Below, one piece after another: positions 27,401 through 36,252 of a stretch of 64,000 nt of DNA (its first letter is position 1; every line of letters starts with the position of its first letter). This DNA comes from JAAZZY01 sp964612505 (GTDB lineage Bacteria; Chlamydiota; Chlamydiia; Chlamydiales; JAAZZY01), in assembly GCA_964612505.1 (NCBI GenBank), contig CAZTEX010000006.1, positions 1 through 64,000 on the forward strand, given 5' to 3'. Made by a program: the position numbers and the translations under genes. The notes under the pieces were generated by a model. The model saw only the letters and a program-made list of their open reading frames with translations. It did no database searches and was not told the DNA's origin.

Positions 27401-28110
27401 CAATCATTGCGCTCGATGTAGTGGCTATCATTGGTGGCTACAATAGGGATGGAGTATTTAGCAGATGCTTTTAATAACAGTGCATTAACTCTCTCTTGAC
27501 GGTCAATATAATCTCGGTAATATTGAAGGAGCCATGGCTCTTGCGTGATTTTGTCTTCTTCAAGGCGATTTTCTTGAGAGTGACGTTGCAGTTCGAGGTA
27601 AAAATCGTCTTTAAAGACTTCTAAAAACCATTCGATTTCTTTAAAACATTCTTCTTCAGTACTGTTTTGAGCCAATTGAGAAATCGAACTATTTAAGCAG
27701 CCTGATAGGCAAATAATCCCTTTTGAGCATTGTTTAAGCAGCTCTTTATCAATACGGGGAAAGTAATAAAACCCCTCGAGATATCCTTTTGAGGAGAGCT
27801 TGATTAAATTGTGATAACCCTCTTCATTTTTAACCAATAGTGTTTGGTGGTAGGCGGCTTTTTTGCCTGACAGTTTGCTTTTTTCAAAGCGAGAATCAGG
27901 AGCAATATAAACTTCACACCCAATGATGGGCTTTATTTTAGCTTGAACACAGGCCTTGTAAAACTCTACGACACCAAAGAGATTGCCGTGATCTGTAAGG
28001 GCCACGGCTGACATGCCAAATTCTTTTGCTTTAGCTACAATAGAGGAAATAGATGCGGTCGCATCAAGGATGGAATACTGAGAGTGCACATGTAGGGGAA
28101 CCCAGTTCAT
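24406..28110 (-). CDS. dnaE: DNA polymerase III alpha subunit
   Basis: DnaE is the replicative polymerase catalytic subunit. The 1234-residue product begins with a PHP domain (HVHSQYSILDATASI, ALTDHGNLFG). The C-family polymerase core holds GPGRGSGAGS and the catalytic PDIDVD motif; the helix-hairpin-helix region and a C-terminal OB domain (VVRTCFIIESVKIKVNGAS) follow. No intein or split is present. It shares one base with the end of uhpC, a pair also adjacent in Chlamydiaceae. Confidence 0.98.
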   Translation of the reverse strand: MNWVPLHVHSQYSILDATASISSIVAKAKEFGMSAVALTDHGNLFGVVEFYKACVQAKIKPIIGCEVYIAPDSRFEKSKLSGKKAAYHQTLLVKNEEGYHNLIKLSSKGYLEGFYYFPRIDKELLKQCSKGIICLSGCLNSSISQLAQNSTEEECFKEIEWFLEVFKDDFYLELQRHSQENRLEEDKITQEPWLLQYYRDYIDRQERVNALLLKASAKYSIPIVATNDSHYIERNDWKAHEILINIQSGEPCEVWEKDSLGNLKQRVPNPKRRSYGTHEIYFKSPLEMQEIFSDLPEAISNTLLVAQKCQYEINFSIKHYPVFHPPTIGAGVKEDERMKASEEFLKTQCYQNIPTRYSADKLEVIRKNYPDKDPIQLIHDRLEMELDIILSKGMCDYLLIVYDFIHWAKKKDIAVGPGRGSGAGSIILYLMGITDIEPLRFYLFFERFINPERISYPDIDVDICMDRRGEVIEYTLNKYGKENVAQIITFGTMKAKMAIKDVGRVLSVPLPKVNQIAKLVPDELNITIDKALEIDPDLSRLYLEDKETQRVIDMAKTLEGCIRNTGVHAAGVVICGDALTDHIPICNSKDSDLVVTQFSMKPIEQVGMLKMDFLGLKTLTCIQKTVEIISKTKGLRIDWENLPLDDLATFNLLNQGKTLGVFQLESAGMADLAIKLHIDNFEEIIAVNALYRPGPMSMIPSFINRKHGSEKIESDHPWMDDILKETYGVMVYQEQVMQIASKLANYSLGEGDVLRRAMGKKDADQMAQQREKFKSGAKLNGIDEETATKIFDKMERFASYGFNKSHAAAYAYISYATAYLKANYTKEWMAALMTCDSGDISKVSKFVQECKKLHIAILPPDVNEAGQEFWPTEAGIRFAMSAIKGVGEGIVETILQEREQNGPFQSLYQFFQRVHLKKMGKKNIELLAKAGCFDFCKWSRDEILLSVESMYETASSDQKEKDQGILNFFSLMTDQSTNTFSIPPKVERPTSQVEKLFLEKELLGFFLTEHPLESYQKKIKALSLIPLAKLAELDSGQVVRTCFIIESVKIKVNGASQKKFAILVISDGEEQYEMPVWNDSFEKFQHLIVDNQLICAVVRIEEKEGIRRLHAHWMESLHEDVTTLMIACDQAYDQTKLLLERRKKASQMNQQQAEKNPKPQSAFKMKVDLEQVRLSSILKLKKIFRQFPGDVPVEIEFFANQQSLGFLQIESQWGIELNETLKRLILDSSQAFKV

Positions 28111-29480
28111 TAAGAGGCTTGAGTTTGAACATCATCACTTGAGCTTTGTTTAGCTTTTTTAGATCCTGCAGACCACAGAGGTAAAAAGGATATTGTGGCG
28201 AGAAACCCACAAGCTACAATCATAACAAAGAAACCTTGCCATCCAAATTTTTCAATGGCAACACCTAAAGGATAACCTGCAATAGCAGCACCAAGGTAAG
28301 CAAACCAACCCGCAAAACCTGTCGCTGTTCCTGTCGCATTTTTATGAGACAGCTCAGCGGCTGCGAGGCCAATGAGCATCTGAGGACCAAAGAGGAAAAA
28401 GCCTATGAGAGACACAATGATTGAATTCCAAAGTAAAGATGGCTGTGGAAAGAACCAAAAAATAGTTAAACAAACAAACATTCCAAACGCAAACACAGCG
28501 TTTGCAGGCCCTCTTCTTCCGCCCCAAACTTTATCAGATAACCATCCGGCTACAAGCATTCCAACGCCGCCACCAATCTCAAACCATAGAACGCAAGAGC
28601 TTGCCGATAAATGGCCAAAATTTCGTGTTTCCATTAAAAAAATAGTTATCCAGTCATTTAAAGCTGTTCGGATAACATAGATAAAAATAGAACAAAGAGC
28701 CAGTATCCAAATATAGCCGTTATTTAAGACATATTTAAATAGAATTTCTTTGAAAGAAAGCTGCCTATCCATTTGCTTTGTTTCTTGCTCGGTATAAGCT
28801 GTTTCTTTCCTATGTTTTTCAATATTTGGAAGTCCAAGCGATTGAGGAGTGTCTCGAAGTCGATTAATTAAAAAAAGTCCAGCTAAAATACAGATAGCCC
28901 CAGGAACAAACATGGTGTATCTCCAGCCTAGGGTCTGCGCGCTCCAGACAGCAATAAACGGAAGTAATGCAGCCCAGATATTATGGGAAGTACTCCAAAA
29001 GCTCCACCACGTTCCTCGTTCAGATTTTGAATACCAGTGAGAAAGTAACTTTGAGCAAGGGGGCCAACCAAATCCTTGAAACCAGCCATTGAGTCCCCAA
29101 AATATAGCAAACCAAAGTACTGTGGAAGACATCCCAAAGAAAATATTGAGAACACCTGTGATCACCAAACCTGCAGCCATAAAAAAGCGAGGATTAGACT
29201 TATCCGATAAGATTCCACTCACAAACTTACTTAAACCATAAGTAATGCCCATGACACTCGTCAAAATTCCAAGCTGCGCTTTGTTCATCCCTAAATGTTG
29301 AATCATCAAAGGCATTGCAAAAACAAGACTTTTACGACTAAAGTAGTAAAAAACATAACCTAGATACATCGCATAAAAAATGCGAATTCTCCAGTAACGA
29401 TATTGTTTCTTTACTTGATCAGGATCATTGATCTCTTGAACAACTTGAGCAGGTCTTATAAAATCTAATATTGAGCTCAT
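28110..29480 (-). CDS. uhpC: Hexose-phosphate transporter, UhpC type (MFS)
   Basis: A 456-residue major facilitator family protein with about twelve membrane spans. It belongs to the organophosphate:phosphate antiporters (YWRIRIFYAMYLGYVFYYFS near residues 28-47; WYSKSERGTWWSFWSTSHN around the middle of the first half). In Chlamydiae this protein imports host glucose-6-phosphate. It lies head to tail with dnaE, sharing one base. Substrate specificity is inferred from the family and gene order. Confidence 0.92.
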   Translation of the reverse strand: MSSILDFIRPAQVVQEINDPDQVKKQYRYWRIRIFYAMYLGYVFYYFSRKSLVFAMPLMIQHLGMNKAQLGILTSVMGITYGLSKFVSGILSDKSNPRFFMAAGLVITGVLNIFFGMSSTVLWFAIFWGLNGWFQGFGWPPCSKLLSHWYSKSERGTWWSFWSTSHNIWAALLPFIAVWSAQTLGWRYTMFVPGAICILAGLFLINRLRDTPQSLGLPNIEKHRKETAYTEQETKQMDRQLSFKEILFKYVLNNGYIWILALCSIFIYVIRTALNDWITIFLMETRNFGHLSASSCVLWFEIGGGVGMLVAGWLSDKVWGGRRGPANAVFAFGMFVCLTIFWFFPQPSLLWNSIIVSLIGFFLFGPQMLIGLAAAELSHKNATGTATGFAGWFAYLGAAIAGYPLGVAIEKFGWQGFFVMIVACGFLATISFLPLWSAGSKKAKQSSSDDVQTQAS

Positions 29481-29786
29481 GAAAACATCCCCTTTGGTGT
29501 AGGCCGAGCGTGTTAATTTTCTCTGCGATTTTCAAAGCAACAAAGTGTATAATAATATCTTAATATTTATTAAATCACAATAATAATTGCAAACTCAATT
29601 CAAAATTGAATTATTCATTATAAAAAATAATTTAAAAGATTCACACCTTGAATTTTCTCCCAGAATATTTATAAAACATTTTGCAGTAAACAAATTTATA
29701 CACATTTTAAGATGTGAAGTATTTTTTAAAATATCCTCAACATAGAATGAAGAATCATTTTTTTAAAACAATTCTGTACAAAACCA
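29481..29786. other. Intergenic region upstream of uhpC
   Basis: A very AT-rich 306-bp region between the amine oxidase stop and the uhpC start. A small CACAT/ATGTG hairpin lies at 29701-29716 and T-runs are abundant. The uhpC promoter should be here, but no clear -35/-10 pair was identified. No gene was seen. Confidence 0.6.
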
Positions 29787-31169
29787 CTAGAAATCTTTTT
29801 TTTGGCAATCGTCCAGAATCATCCGAGCGGCTCTTTCTCCTGATTCTACAGCCGCTTCCATGGTTCCAGGCACCTCAAATAAAATAGAGGTATGCTCTCC
29901 TGCAAAGTAAATTTTTTGATCAATCGGAGCAAAAAGCGTTTTTACCGTTTCTGATCCAACGGTTGTTGTAGAAAAATAATCTTCCTCTTGCCCAGGTTGC
30001 ACATACGAGTAAGAGCCTTGGCTTAGTGGGTCGCTGGACCAGCTGTAACCAACAGAGGTTGAGTATGATTTCATATATTGATCTTCTGCGTAAACAACCT
30101 CTTTTGGGAAAGTGGCGCTAAAAACATCTTCTGATTGAGAAAGATTTCTTTGATAAATTGCCTTGATCGATTGAGCATTATATTGCCCACCATCATTGTA
30201 AAAAAATAAAGTTATTAAAGATTTGCCTTTTGGCACCCAGGCAAGCAACTCATCATTAGAAAAAACCCCATCTTTAACGTTTCCTACTTCTATTGGCACG
30301 ATGATTTTACTTGTATTTCCATTGCAAATCGATGCTATTTTTAATTTCTTGTCATGAGAAATAACATCTTCGCTCATGGCAATATTTGAATAGGTTGGGC
30401 AAGGCATTGTCAATACTAAAATATCTGCATCCACCCGATGTCCATTGTCAAAAGTAAGCTGATAAGAACCCGTCGATGTTTTAATAATTCCAACGAGCTG
30501 GTGATTAAGGTGTATATGTGATCTTAATTGTTTAGCTAATGCCCCAACTAATAAACTGTTTCCCCCTTTAACAGTTAAAAATTCTATCTGTGAAACCTCC
30601 CCCTGCTTTTTAGACTGAGTCGTAACTAAATCTCTTACTAGAAAGTCGTAAAGAGTATCGATATAACATGTCGAAAGCTGAATCGGCGCACTTCCCTCAT
30701 ATCCTGAAAGTTGAAGACTACAAATTTCTTTGATTATTGACTGAGAAGGAAAAAATTTATCCAGAACTTCTTGCATATTCTTTGAGCTATCTGCCAGTTC
30801 TTGAAGCTTATCTTTTAAACTTTGAGGGTTAAAATGACAGTCTTGAATCAGTTTATAAAAGTCATATTTCTGACCTTCATGATGATAAATTCTTTCTAAA
30901 CGAATGGGCGTGAATTCTGTTTTTAAGCCCAGTTGCTCAATTAAATTTAAAATATGTCCTGATTTCCCCCCATCATAGAGATTTTGCCCTCCAAGTTCAC
31001 CCGGCTCTCCGTTAATAAGTGCCGTAAAAACCCTTCCGCCCAAGCGATTTCGCCCTTCATAGAGTTCAACATCTGCATTTTTTTCTTTTAAGCGATAAGC
31101 AGCAGTGAGACCTGAAAGCCCTCCGCCGATAACAACAATTTTAGGATTAAGGTGATTTGAGACACTCAT
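29787..31169 (-). CDS. FAD-dependent amine oxidase family protein
   Basis: A flavin oxidoreductase of the monoamine oxidase/phytoene desaturase-like superfamily. The ATG at 31169 (MSVSNHLNPK) is preferred; the longer frame uses a TTG. The 460-residue product has the Rossmann FAD motif VVIGGGLSGLTAAYRL, the second motif GRNRLGGRVFTA, and the C-terminal FAD motif IYFAGEHTS with GTMEAAVESGERAA. There is no signal peptide, so a cytoplasmic place is likely. It stands alone between uhpC and the hisS group, and the substrate cannot be read from sequence. Confidence 0.85.
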   Translation of the reverse strand: MSVSNHLNPKIVVIGGGLSGLTAAYRLKEKNADVELYEGRNRLGGRVFTALINGEPGELGGQNLYDGGKSGHILNLIEQLGLKTEFTPIRLERIYHHEGQKYDFYKLIQDCHFNPQSLKDKLQELADSSKNMQEVLDKFFPSQSIIKEICSLQLSGYEGSAPIQLSTCYIDTLYDFLVRDLVTTQSKKQGEVSQIEFLTVKGGNSLLVGALAKQLRSHIHLNHQLVGIIKTSTGSYQLTFDNGHRVDADILVLTMPCPTYSNIAMSEDVISHDKKLKIASICNGNTSKIIVPIEVGNVKDGVFSNDELLAWVPKGKSLITLFFYNDGGQYNAQSIKAIYQRNLSQSEDVFSATFPKEVVYAEDQYMKSYSTSVGYSWSSDPLSQGSYSYVQPGQEEDYFSTTTVGSETVKTLFAPIDQKIYFAGEHTSILFEVPGTMEAAVESGERAARMILDDCQKKDF

Positions 31170-31272
31170 GATAAAATCCAAATATAAAATTTTTTATAAA
31201 CAATTCTCTATTGCATTAAAAAGCGATGGGAATTAAGATTTCGATTAATGGTTATATAGATATTTTTTTGCT

Positions 31273-31569
31273 ATGGCAAGTAAAACTCATTTAACATCCT
31301 CTCAGGTGATTTTCTCAGACAAAGGCAGCACTTTGTTTGGTATTTTTTTGCTTATTTTAATGATTTCATTCAGCTTGGGATTCTTTGCTTTAAAATACAA
31401 AAGCCAAGCTATTTTGCCTTTAAAAGAGTTAAAAGCAAAAAAAAACTTAAAAAAATCAGGTTTATTAATTACCCGATTAAAATCAAAAAAATTTTTGCTT
31501 CTTCACTATCCTCAAAGACTGTCTAATAGTCACATCAAAAAAGTGAACCTCAAAGAACCAGCTCAATAG
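31273..31569 (+). CDS. Small single-span membrane protein, unknown
   Basis: A 98-residue basic protein with one hydrophobic span (GIFLLILMISFSLGFFALKY, about residues 23-43) and a lysine-rich tail. The family is not recognised. It lies in the same direction as hisS, 96 bp upstream. No good ribosome-binding site precedes the ATG, so it could be spurious. The span-plus-basic-tail design favours a real gene only weakly. Confidence 0.4.
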   Translation: MASKTHLTSSQVIFSDKGSTLFGIFLLILMISFSLGFFALKYKSQAILPLKELKAKKNLKKSGLLITRLKSKKFLLLHYPQRLSNSHIKKVNLKEPAQ

Positions 31570-31665
31570 CCTTAAAGCCATCTTCGGTAAGCTTGAATTC
31601 CTCTGTTTATTTTTATCTCTCTTTTACATATTATGCTTCCCTTTATATTTAAAAATTATTAGCCA

Positions 31666-32961
31666 ATGACTTATACAATTCCTAAAGGTGTTTTTGATAT
31701 TTTACCTTACGAAGAAAAGGAAGAAAACCAATGGAGAGAAGCCCATCGTTATGAATACTTAATTAAAGTGCTCAAAGATTTGGCTAAAACCTACGGATTT
31801 GAAGAAATTTCGACGCCCATTTTCGAAAAGACAGAACTTTTCTTAAGAAGTATTGGAACAGACACTGATATTGTTGCTAAAGAAATGTATACTTTTGATG
31901 ATAAAGGTGAAAGATCTATGACCTTACGTCCAGAAGGTACAGCTCCTGTGATGCGCGCATTTATCGAAAAACAAATGGCCCAATTTTCTTATTGCAACAA
32001 ACTATTTTACACAGGGCCCATGTTTCGCTATGAAAGGCAACAAGCTGGGCGCTATAGACAATTTTATCAATTTGGCGCTGAAATTGTAGGACTCCCTTCA
32101 GCTCAACTCGATGTTGAAATTATAGATTTTCTCTATACACTTTTTCAACGACTAGGGTTAAGCGAACTAACTATTCATATTAATTCCATTGGCAATCGCG
32201 AATGCCGAGCAAACTATCGAGAAGCTCTACTTGAGTATTTACACCCTTTTAAAGATAAACTATCTGAAGATAGTCAGCGTCGTTTGGAAAAAAACCCTTT
32301 GCGCATTTTAGATTCCAAAGATCCAGTCGATCAAACCATTGTAGCCAACGCCCCTCTTCTTAAAGATTATCTTGAAGAAGATTCTAGAGAACATTTTCAA
32401 GAAGTCCAAAAATGGTTAAAGATTTTAAAAATCCCTTTTATTGTGAGTGAAAAACTGGTACGTGGTCTTGATTATTACAATCGCACAGTCTTTGAAGTTG
32501 TTTCTGGAAATTTAGGTGCTCAAAATACCATTGCCGCAGGTGGCCGCTATGATTATTTATTAAAGGATTTGGGCGGACCTGATTTACCAGCAGTAGGATT
32601 TGCCGTTGGGCTTGAGCGCATCTTACAAACAATGATGGCTCAAAAATGTTCTTTTCCTCATAAATCTGTTCCCCTCTTATTGATAATTCCACTTGGCGAA
32701 CCTGCTCATCAAGTCTGTTTCCAATTACTTAAAGAATTAAGGCTCCATCATATTCCTGCAGAAGTAGACTATAGCAATAAAAAGCTCAAAAATGTCCTCC
32801 GTTATGGAGATAAAAAAGGAATTCCTTACGTTCTCATTATCGGCGAAGAAGAGCTAGAGAAGCAAAAGCTCACACTCAAACATATGGCGAGCAGCAAAGA
32901 AGAAGAAGTCGCGCTTGACCAATTGATATTAACCATGAAAAATAAGTTACACGATGTCTGA
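31666..32961 (+). CDS. hisS: Histidyl-tRNA synthetase
   Basis: A class II aminoacyl-tRNA synthetase of 431 residues. Motif 2 includes MTLRPEGTAPVMRAF and FRYERQQAGRYRQFYQFGAE, and the histidine-specific motif is GLDYYNRTVFEV. The C-terminal anticodon-binding domain covers about residues 335-431. It overlaps aspS by eight bases, and the order hisS-aspS-mip matches Chlamydiaceae. Confidence 0.98.
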   Translation: MTYTIPKGVFDILPYEEKEENQWREAHRYEYLIKVLKDLAKTYGFEEISTPIFEKTELFLRSIGTDTDIVAKEMYTFDDKGERSMTLRPEGTAPVMRAFIEKQMAQFSYCNKLFYTGPMFRYERQQAGRYRQFYQFGAEIVGLPSAQLDVEIIDFLYTLFQRLGLSELTIHINSIGNRECRANYREALLEYLHPFKDKLSEDSQRRLEKNPLRILDSKDPVDQTIVANAPLLKDYLEEDSREHFQEVQKWLKILKIPFIVSEKLVRGLDYYNRTVFEVVSGNLGAQNTIAAGGRYDYLLKDLGGPDLPAVGFAVGLERILQTMMAQKCSFPHKSVPLLLIIPLGEPAHQVCFQLLKELRLHHIPAEVDYSNKKLKNVLRYGDKKGIPYVLIIGEEELEKQKLTLKHMASSKEEEVALDQLILTMKNKLHDV

Positions 32962-34732
32962 ATATCTTAGATCGCACCACTGCGCAGAATTACGCGTTGA
33001 ACATGTAAACCAAGAAGTTAATTTGTCTGGATGGGTCCATCGAAGACGCGATCATGGGGGTCTTATTTTTATAGATCTACGTGACTACCGCGGACAAACG
33101 CAGCTCGTTTTTGATCCTCAAAAAAACCCAACAAGCCATGCTCTAGCTCATAAACTCCGCTCTGAGTGGGTTATCTCTATTACGGGAAAAGTTGTTCCTA
33201 GAGCTGAGGGAATGACAAATCCCAAAATGCAAACAGGTGACATTGAAGTTGAAGTTGACGTCCTTAATATTTTGTCAGAAGCAAATACCCCTCCATTTCC
33301 TATTTGCGAAGACAATAAAGATGTAAAAGAAGATTTAAGGCTTAAATATCGCTATTTAGATATGCGAAAAGGCAAAATTCTATCTAATTTACGTTTTAGA
33401 CACCAAGTCATGCTAAATATTAGAAACTTTCTAAGTAAGCATCATTTTTTTGAGGTCAACACTCCTATTTTATGTAAATCAACCCCTGAAGGCGCGCGAG
33501 ATTACCTCGTCCCCTCTCGTGTTCATCCTGGAAGCTTTTATGCTCTTCCCCAATCACCCCAAATTTTTAAACAGCTTTTAATGATTGGTGGATTGGATCG
33601 ATACTTTCAAATTTGCTCCTGCTTCCGCGATGAAGATTTAAGGGCAGATCGGCAACCAGAATTTACTCAAATTGATATTGAAATGAGTTTTGAAAATGTC
33701 GAAATCCTTTTTGCTCTTGTTGAAGAAATGTTTGTAAGCCTTTCTAAAAGCTGCTTGAATAAGACACTGAAAACCCCATTTTTACGAATGACTCATCAAG
33801 ATTGTCTTGAGCTTTATGGAACAGATAAGCCAGACCTACGTATTCCAGGTCATTTGATCCGAATAGATGACCTTGCTCGCAAATCCACTTTTTCCATCTT
33901 CATAGATGCTTTAAATGCAGGTGGAGTTGTGAAATCATTAAAAGTAACTCAAGGCGCTGACATTTCAAGAAAAACCATTGACCAGTACACTGAATTTGTG
34001 GGCCAATTTGGCATCAAAGGTCTTGCGTGGTTTAAAGTTCAAGAAGGTAAGTTACAGTCTAGCATCGCTAAATTTTTTGATGACTCACTTCAAAAAGAAA
34101 TCATAGATCGTTGTGAACTGAAAGAAAATGATTTGTTATTCATGGTCGCTGACAAATCTAGCGCTGTCAACCAATCTTTAGACCATTTAAGAAGGCACAT
34201 TGCCAGAGAACGAAATCTTATTGATTCTTCGCAAAATGCTTTCTTATGGGTGACAGACTTTCCTCTTTTTGAAAGAGATGATAATTTAGAATTACAATCC
34301 TCTCACCATCCTTTTACAGTTCCTCATCCAGAGGATATTCACCTTTTAGACAGTCATCCAACCAAAGTGCGTTCTGTTTGCTACGACCTTGTTTTAAACG
34401 GTTATGAAATTGCCTCTGGTTCTCAGAGAATTCACGATTCCAAAGTCCAAGAAAAAATCTTTCAATTGCTGAGACTTTCTCAAGAAGATATTGAGAGAAA
34501 ATTTGGATTTTTTGTTTCTGCTCTTCAATATGGAACTCCTCCACATTTAGGCATTGCTTTGGGCTTAGATCGCATCATGATGATATTTTTAAATACAGAA
34601 AATATTAGAGATGTGATAGCGTTCCCAAAAACTCAAAAAGCAAGTGATTTGATGTTAGAGGCCCCTTCATTTGTAGACGGTCCACAGCTCAATGAGCTAC
34701 ATATCAATGTTCACTTAAAGGAGAAACCATGA
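32954..34732 (+). CDS. aspS: Aspartyl-tRNA synthetase
   Basis: A class II synthetase of 592 residues in the bacterial form: an N-terminal OB anticodon-binding domain (VNLSGWVHRRRDHGGLIFID), a catalytic domain (FYALPQSPQIFKQLLMIGG), a GAD insertion domain, and the final motif 3 segment LGIALGLDRIMM. Without a closer look at the anticodon domain it cannot be decided whether it also charges tRNA-Asn. It overlaps hisS and mip, so the three genes form an operon. Confidence 0.98.
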   Translation: MSEYLRSHHCAELRVEHVNQEVNLSGWVHRRRDHGGLIFIDLRDYRGQTQLVFDPQKNPTSHALAHKLRSEWVISITGKVVPRAEGMTNPKMQTGDIEVEVDVLNILSEANTPPFPICEDNKDVKEDLRLKYRYLDMRKGKILSNLRFRHQVMLNIRNFLSKHHFFEVNTPILCKSTPEGARDYLVPSRVHPGSFYALPQSPQIFKQLLMIGGLDRYFQICSCFRDEDLRADRQPEFTQIDIEMSFENVEILFALVEEMFVSLSKSCLNKTLKTPFLRMTHQDCLELYGTDKPDLRIPGHLIRIDDLARKSTFSIFIDALNAGGVVKSLKVTQGADISRKTIDQYTEFVGQFGIKGLAWFKVQEGKLQSSIAKFFDDSLQKEIIDRCELKENDLLFMVADKSSAVNQSLDHLRRHIARERNLIDSSQNAFLWVTDFPLFERDDNLELQSSHHPFTVPHPEDIHLLDSHPTKVRSVCYDLVLNGYEIASGSQRIHDSKVQEKIFQLLRLSQEDIERKFGFFVSALQYGTPPHLGIALGLDRIMMIFLNTENIRDVIAFPKTQKASDLMLEAPSFVDGPQLNELHINVHLKEKP

Positions 34733-35394
34733 GTAAATTTAAAATTGCAATCTCTCTCTTTTCTGTTATTTTAGGCGGCTCTTTATATGGCCAAGCTGCT
34801 GATACCGATGTTGAAAAAATTTTAGAGCCACAGACCCTATCCAAAGCTCTTGGTCACACACTCGCTAAGAATTTGATGGAGACTCCCACCTTTAATTTTG
34901 ATGTCAATTCTGTCGTTGAAGGGATGCAAGATGAGTTAGAAGGAAGACCTTCCCCATTAACTGATGCTGAATACGAAAGAGCCTTTGACATTATCCATCA
35001 GCGTTATTTAGATGAAATGTCTACAGCGAATCTCAATCAAGCTGAAAGCTTCTTAAATCTTAATATGGACAACCCAGGTATTATTGAAATTATCCCTGGT
35101 AAGCTACAAATGTCTATTTTAGAAAAAGGAGAAGGAACAGCTTCCATTCAAAGCGAAGATACTCCTGTCTTGCATTATACGGGTAAATATCTAGATGACA
35201 GCTTAATAGAACCAGTAGAAAACGAACCTTTTCCGATGAACCAAGCTATCCCAGGATTACAAAAGGGGATGATTGGCGCTAAAAAAGGTGAGAAAAGAAG
35301 GCTTTTTATTCATCCTGAACTTTGTCATTCAGAAACAGATCAAGAACCTTTATTAATTTTGGATGTCACTGTTGTAGAAACCAACTGTGAATAA
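34729..35394 (+). CDS. mip: Mip-like FKBP-type peptidyl-prolyl isomerase, diverged
   Basis: A 221-residue exported protein with a signal peptide and a helical N-terminal region (about residues 30-110), which in Mip forms the dimer arm. The C-terminal FKBP-like domain (about 120-221) includes LHYTGKYLDD and IPGLQKGMIGAKKGEKRRLF. Several FKBP pocket residues are missing: the FDSS segment is replaced by LIEPV, the tryptophan after IPG by leucine, and the late tyrosine of AYG by a CHS sequence. It has a strong AAAGGAG ribosome-binding site and overlaps aspS (ATGA). Confidence 0.85.
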   Translation: MSKFKIAISLFSVILGGSLYGQAADTDVEKILEPQTLSKALGHTLAKNLMETPTFNFDVNSVVEGMQDELEGRPSPLTDAEYERAFDIIHQRYLDEMSTANLNQAESFLNLNMDNPGIIEIIPGKLQMSILEKGEGTASIQSEDTPVLHYTGKYLDDSLIEPVENEPFPMNQAIPGLQKGMIGAKKGEKRRLFIHPELCHSETDQEPLLILDVTVVETNCE

Positions 35395-35406
35395 CCTTTA
35401 TTAAGT

Positions 35407-36252
35407 TTAGATTAACCCACGCATTTCAGCTTGCAGAATCGCAAAAGAGAGGTTGGCGTCATTCATTGCCACTTTTCTGACCTTGCCATAAAGCTTTAGT
35501 TTGATATTTCCTTTTAAAAAGGCATTCTTTATTTCATCTTTAGATAAAATTAAGAAACCTAAGACTCCTCTTTCATCATCGCTAACAGGCTCGGCTTGAG
35601 CATTGATATAACCTAAAAACAAGGGGGTTAATGTATTTAAGCTTGAGCTATCGGCTGCAATGCTACCCAAAAAAAGATGACTTTCTGCTAAGAAGCCTGT
35701 TTCATTGCGAAGTTCTCTTTTAGCCGCATCAACTGCAGATTCCCCATATAAACGAGTCCCTCTTGGCAATTCAATTTGCCAAGCACGCATCGCATGCTTA
35801 TATTTTAAACAGACGACAATTCGTTTGTCTTTTAATAAAGGCAAAGTCGCAACCCCTTCCGGTCCATCAATTGATGTTTTCCAACTAAATCGACCTTTAA
35901 TAGTTTTACGCCCTGAAGGTAAAATCACCGCATCACGAATCCATATCCAATTAGAATCACCTTCAAAAAAGCCAACTCGACTCCATTTTTCAGCAACGTC
36001 TTCGTTGACCCCTCGCTTAATGAGCTTCTTCTTATAATCGTTTTCAACCTGTTGAATCTCATTAGCATCTAATAGTATTTCTATTTCACCTTGAGTGTAA
36101 TCCCCTACAGGCCCTAAATAATCGTCATAAGCCTGTATGAATTGCAAATATTCATGAATGCGATTGACTTCATGGGTTTGACTGGTTTCTTGCGCAAACA
36201 AAGAGCTCATCAAAAAACAAAATATTGTGATGTAAAATTTATTCAATCTCAT
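35407..36252 (-). CDS. Exported Nudix hydrolase
   Basis: A 281-residue protein (ATG at 36252; a TTG one codon earlier is less likely) with a clear signal peptide (MRLNKFYITIFCFLMSSLFAQ). The Nudix box runs from Gly165 to Phe187 and matches the pattern with one change: Glu at position 19 of the box is Asn (RELRNETGF). ELPRG just before it resembles ADP-ribose pyrophosphatases. The signal peptide is unusual for Nudix enzymes. AAGGAG precedes the start, which lies within the end of lpxI (14-bp overlap). Confidence 0.85.
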   Translation of the reverse strand: MRLNKFYITIFCFLMSSLFAQETSQTHEVNRIHEYLQFIQAYDDYLGPVGDYTQGEIEILLDANEIQQVENDYKKKLIKRGVNEDVAEKWSRVGFFEGDSNWIWIRDAVILPSGRKTIKGRFSWKTSIDGPEGVATLPLLKDKRIVVCLKYKHAMRAWQIELPRGTRLYGESAVDAAKRELRNETGFLAESHLFLGSIAADSSSLNTLTPLFLGYINAQAEPVSDDERGVLGFLILSKDEIKNAFLKGNIKLKLYGKVRKVAMNDANLSFAILQAEMRGLI

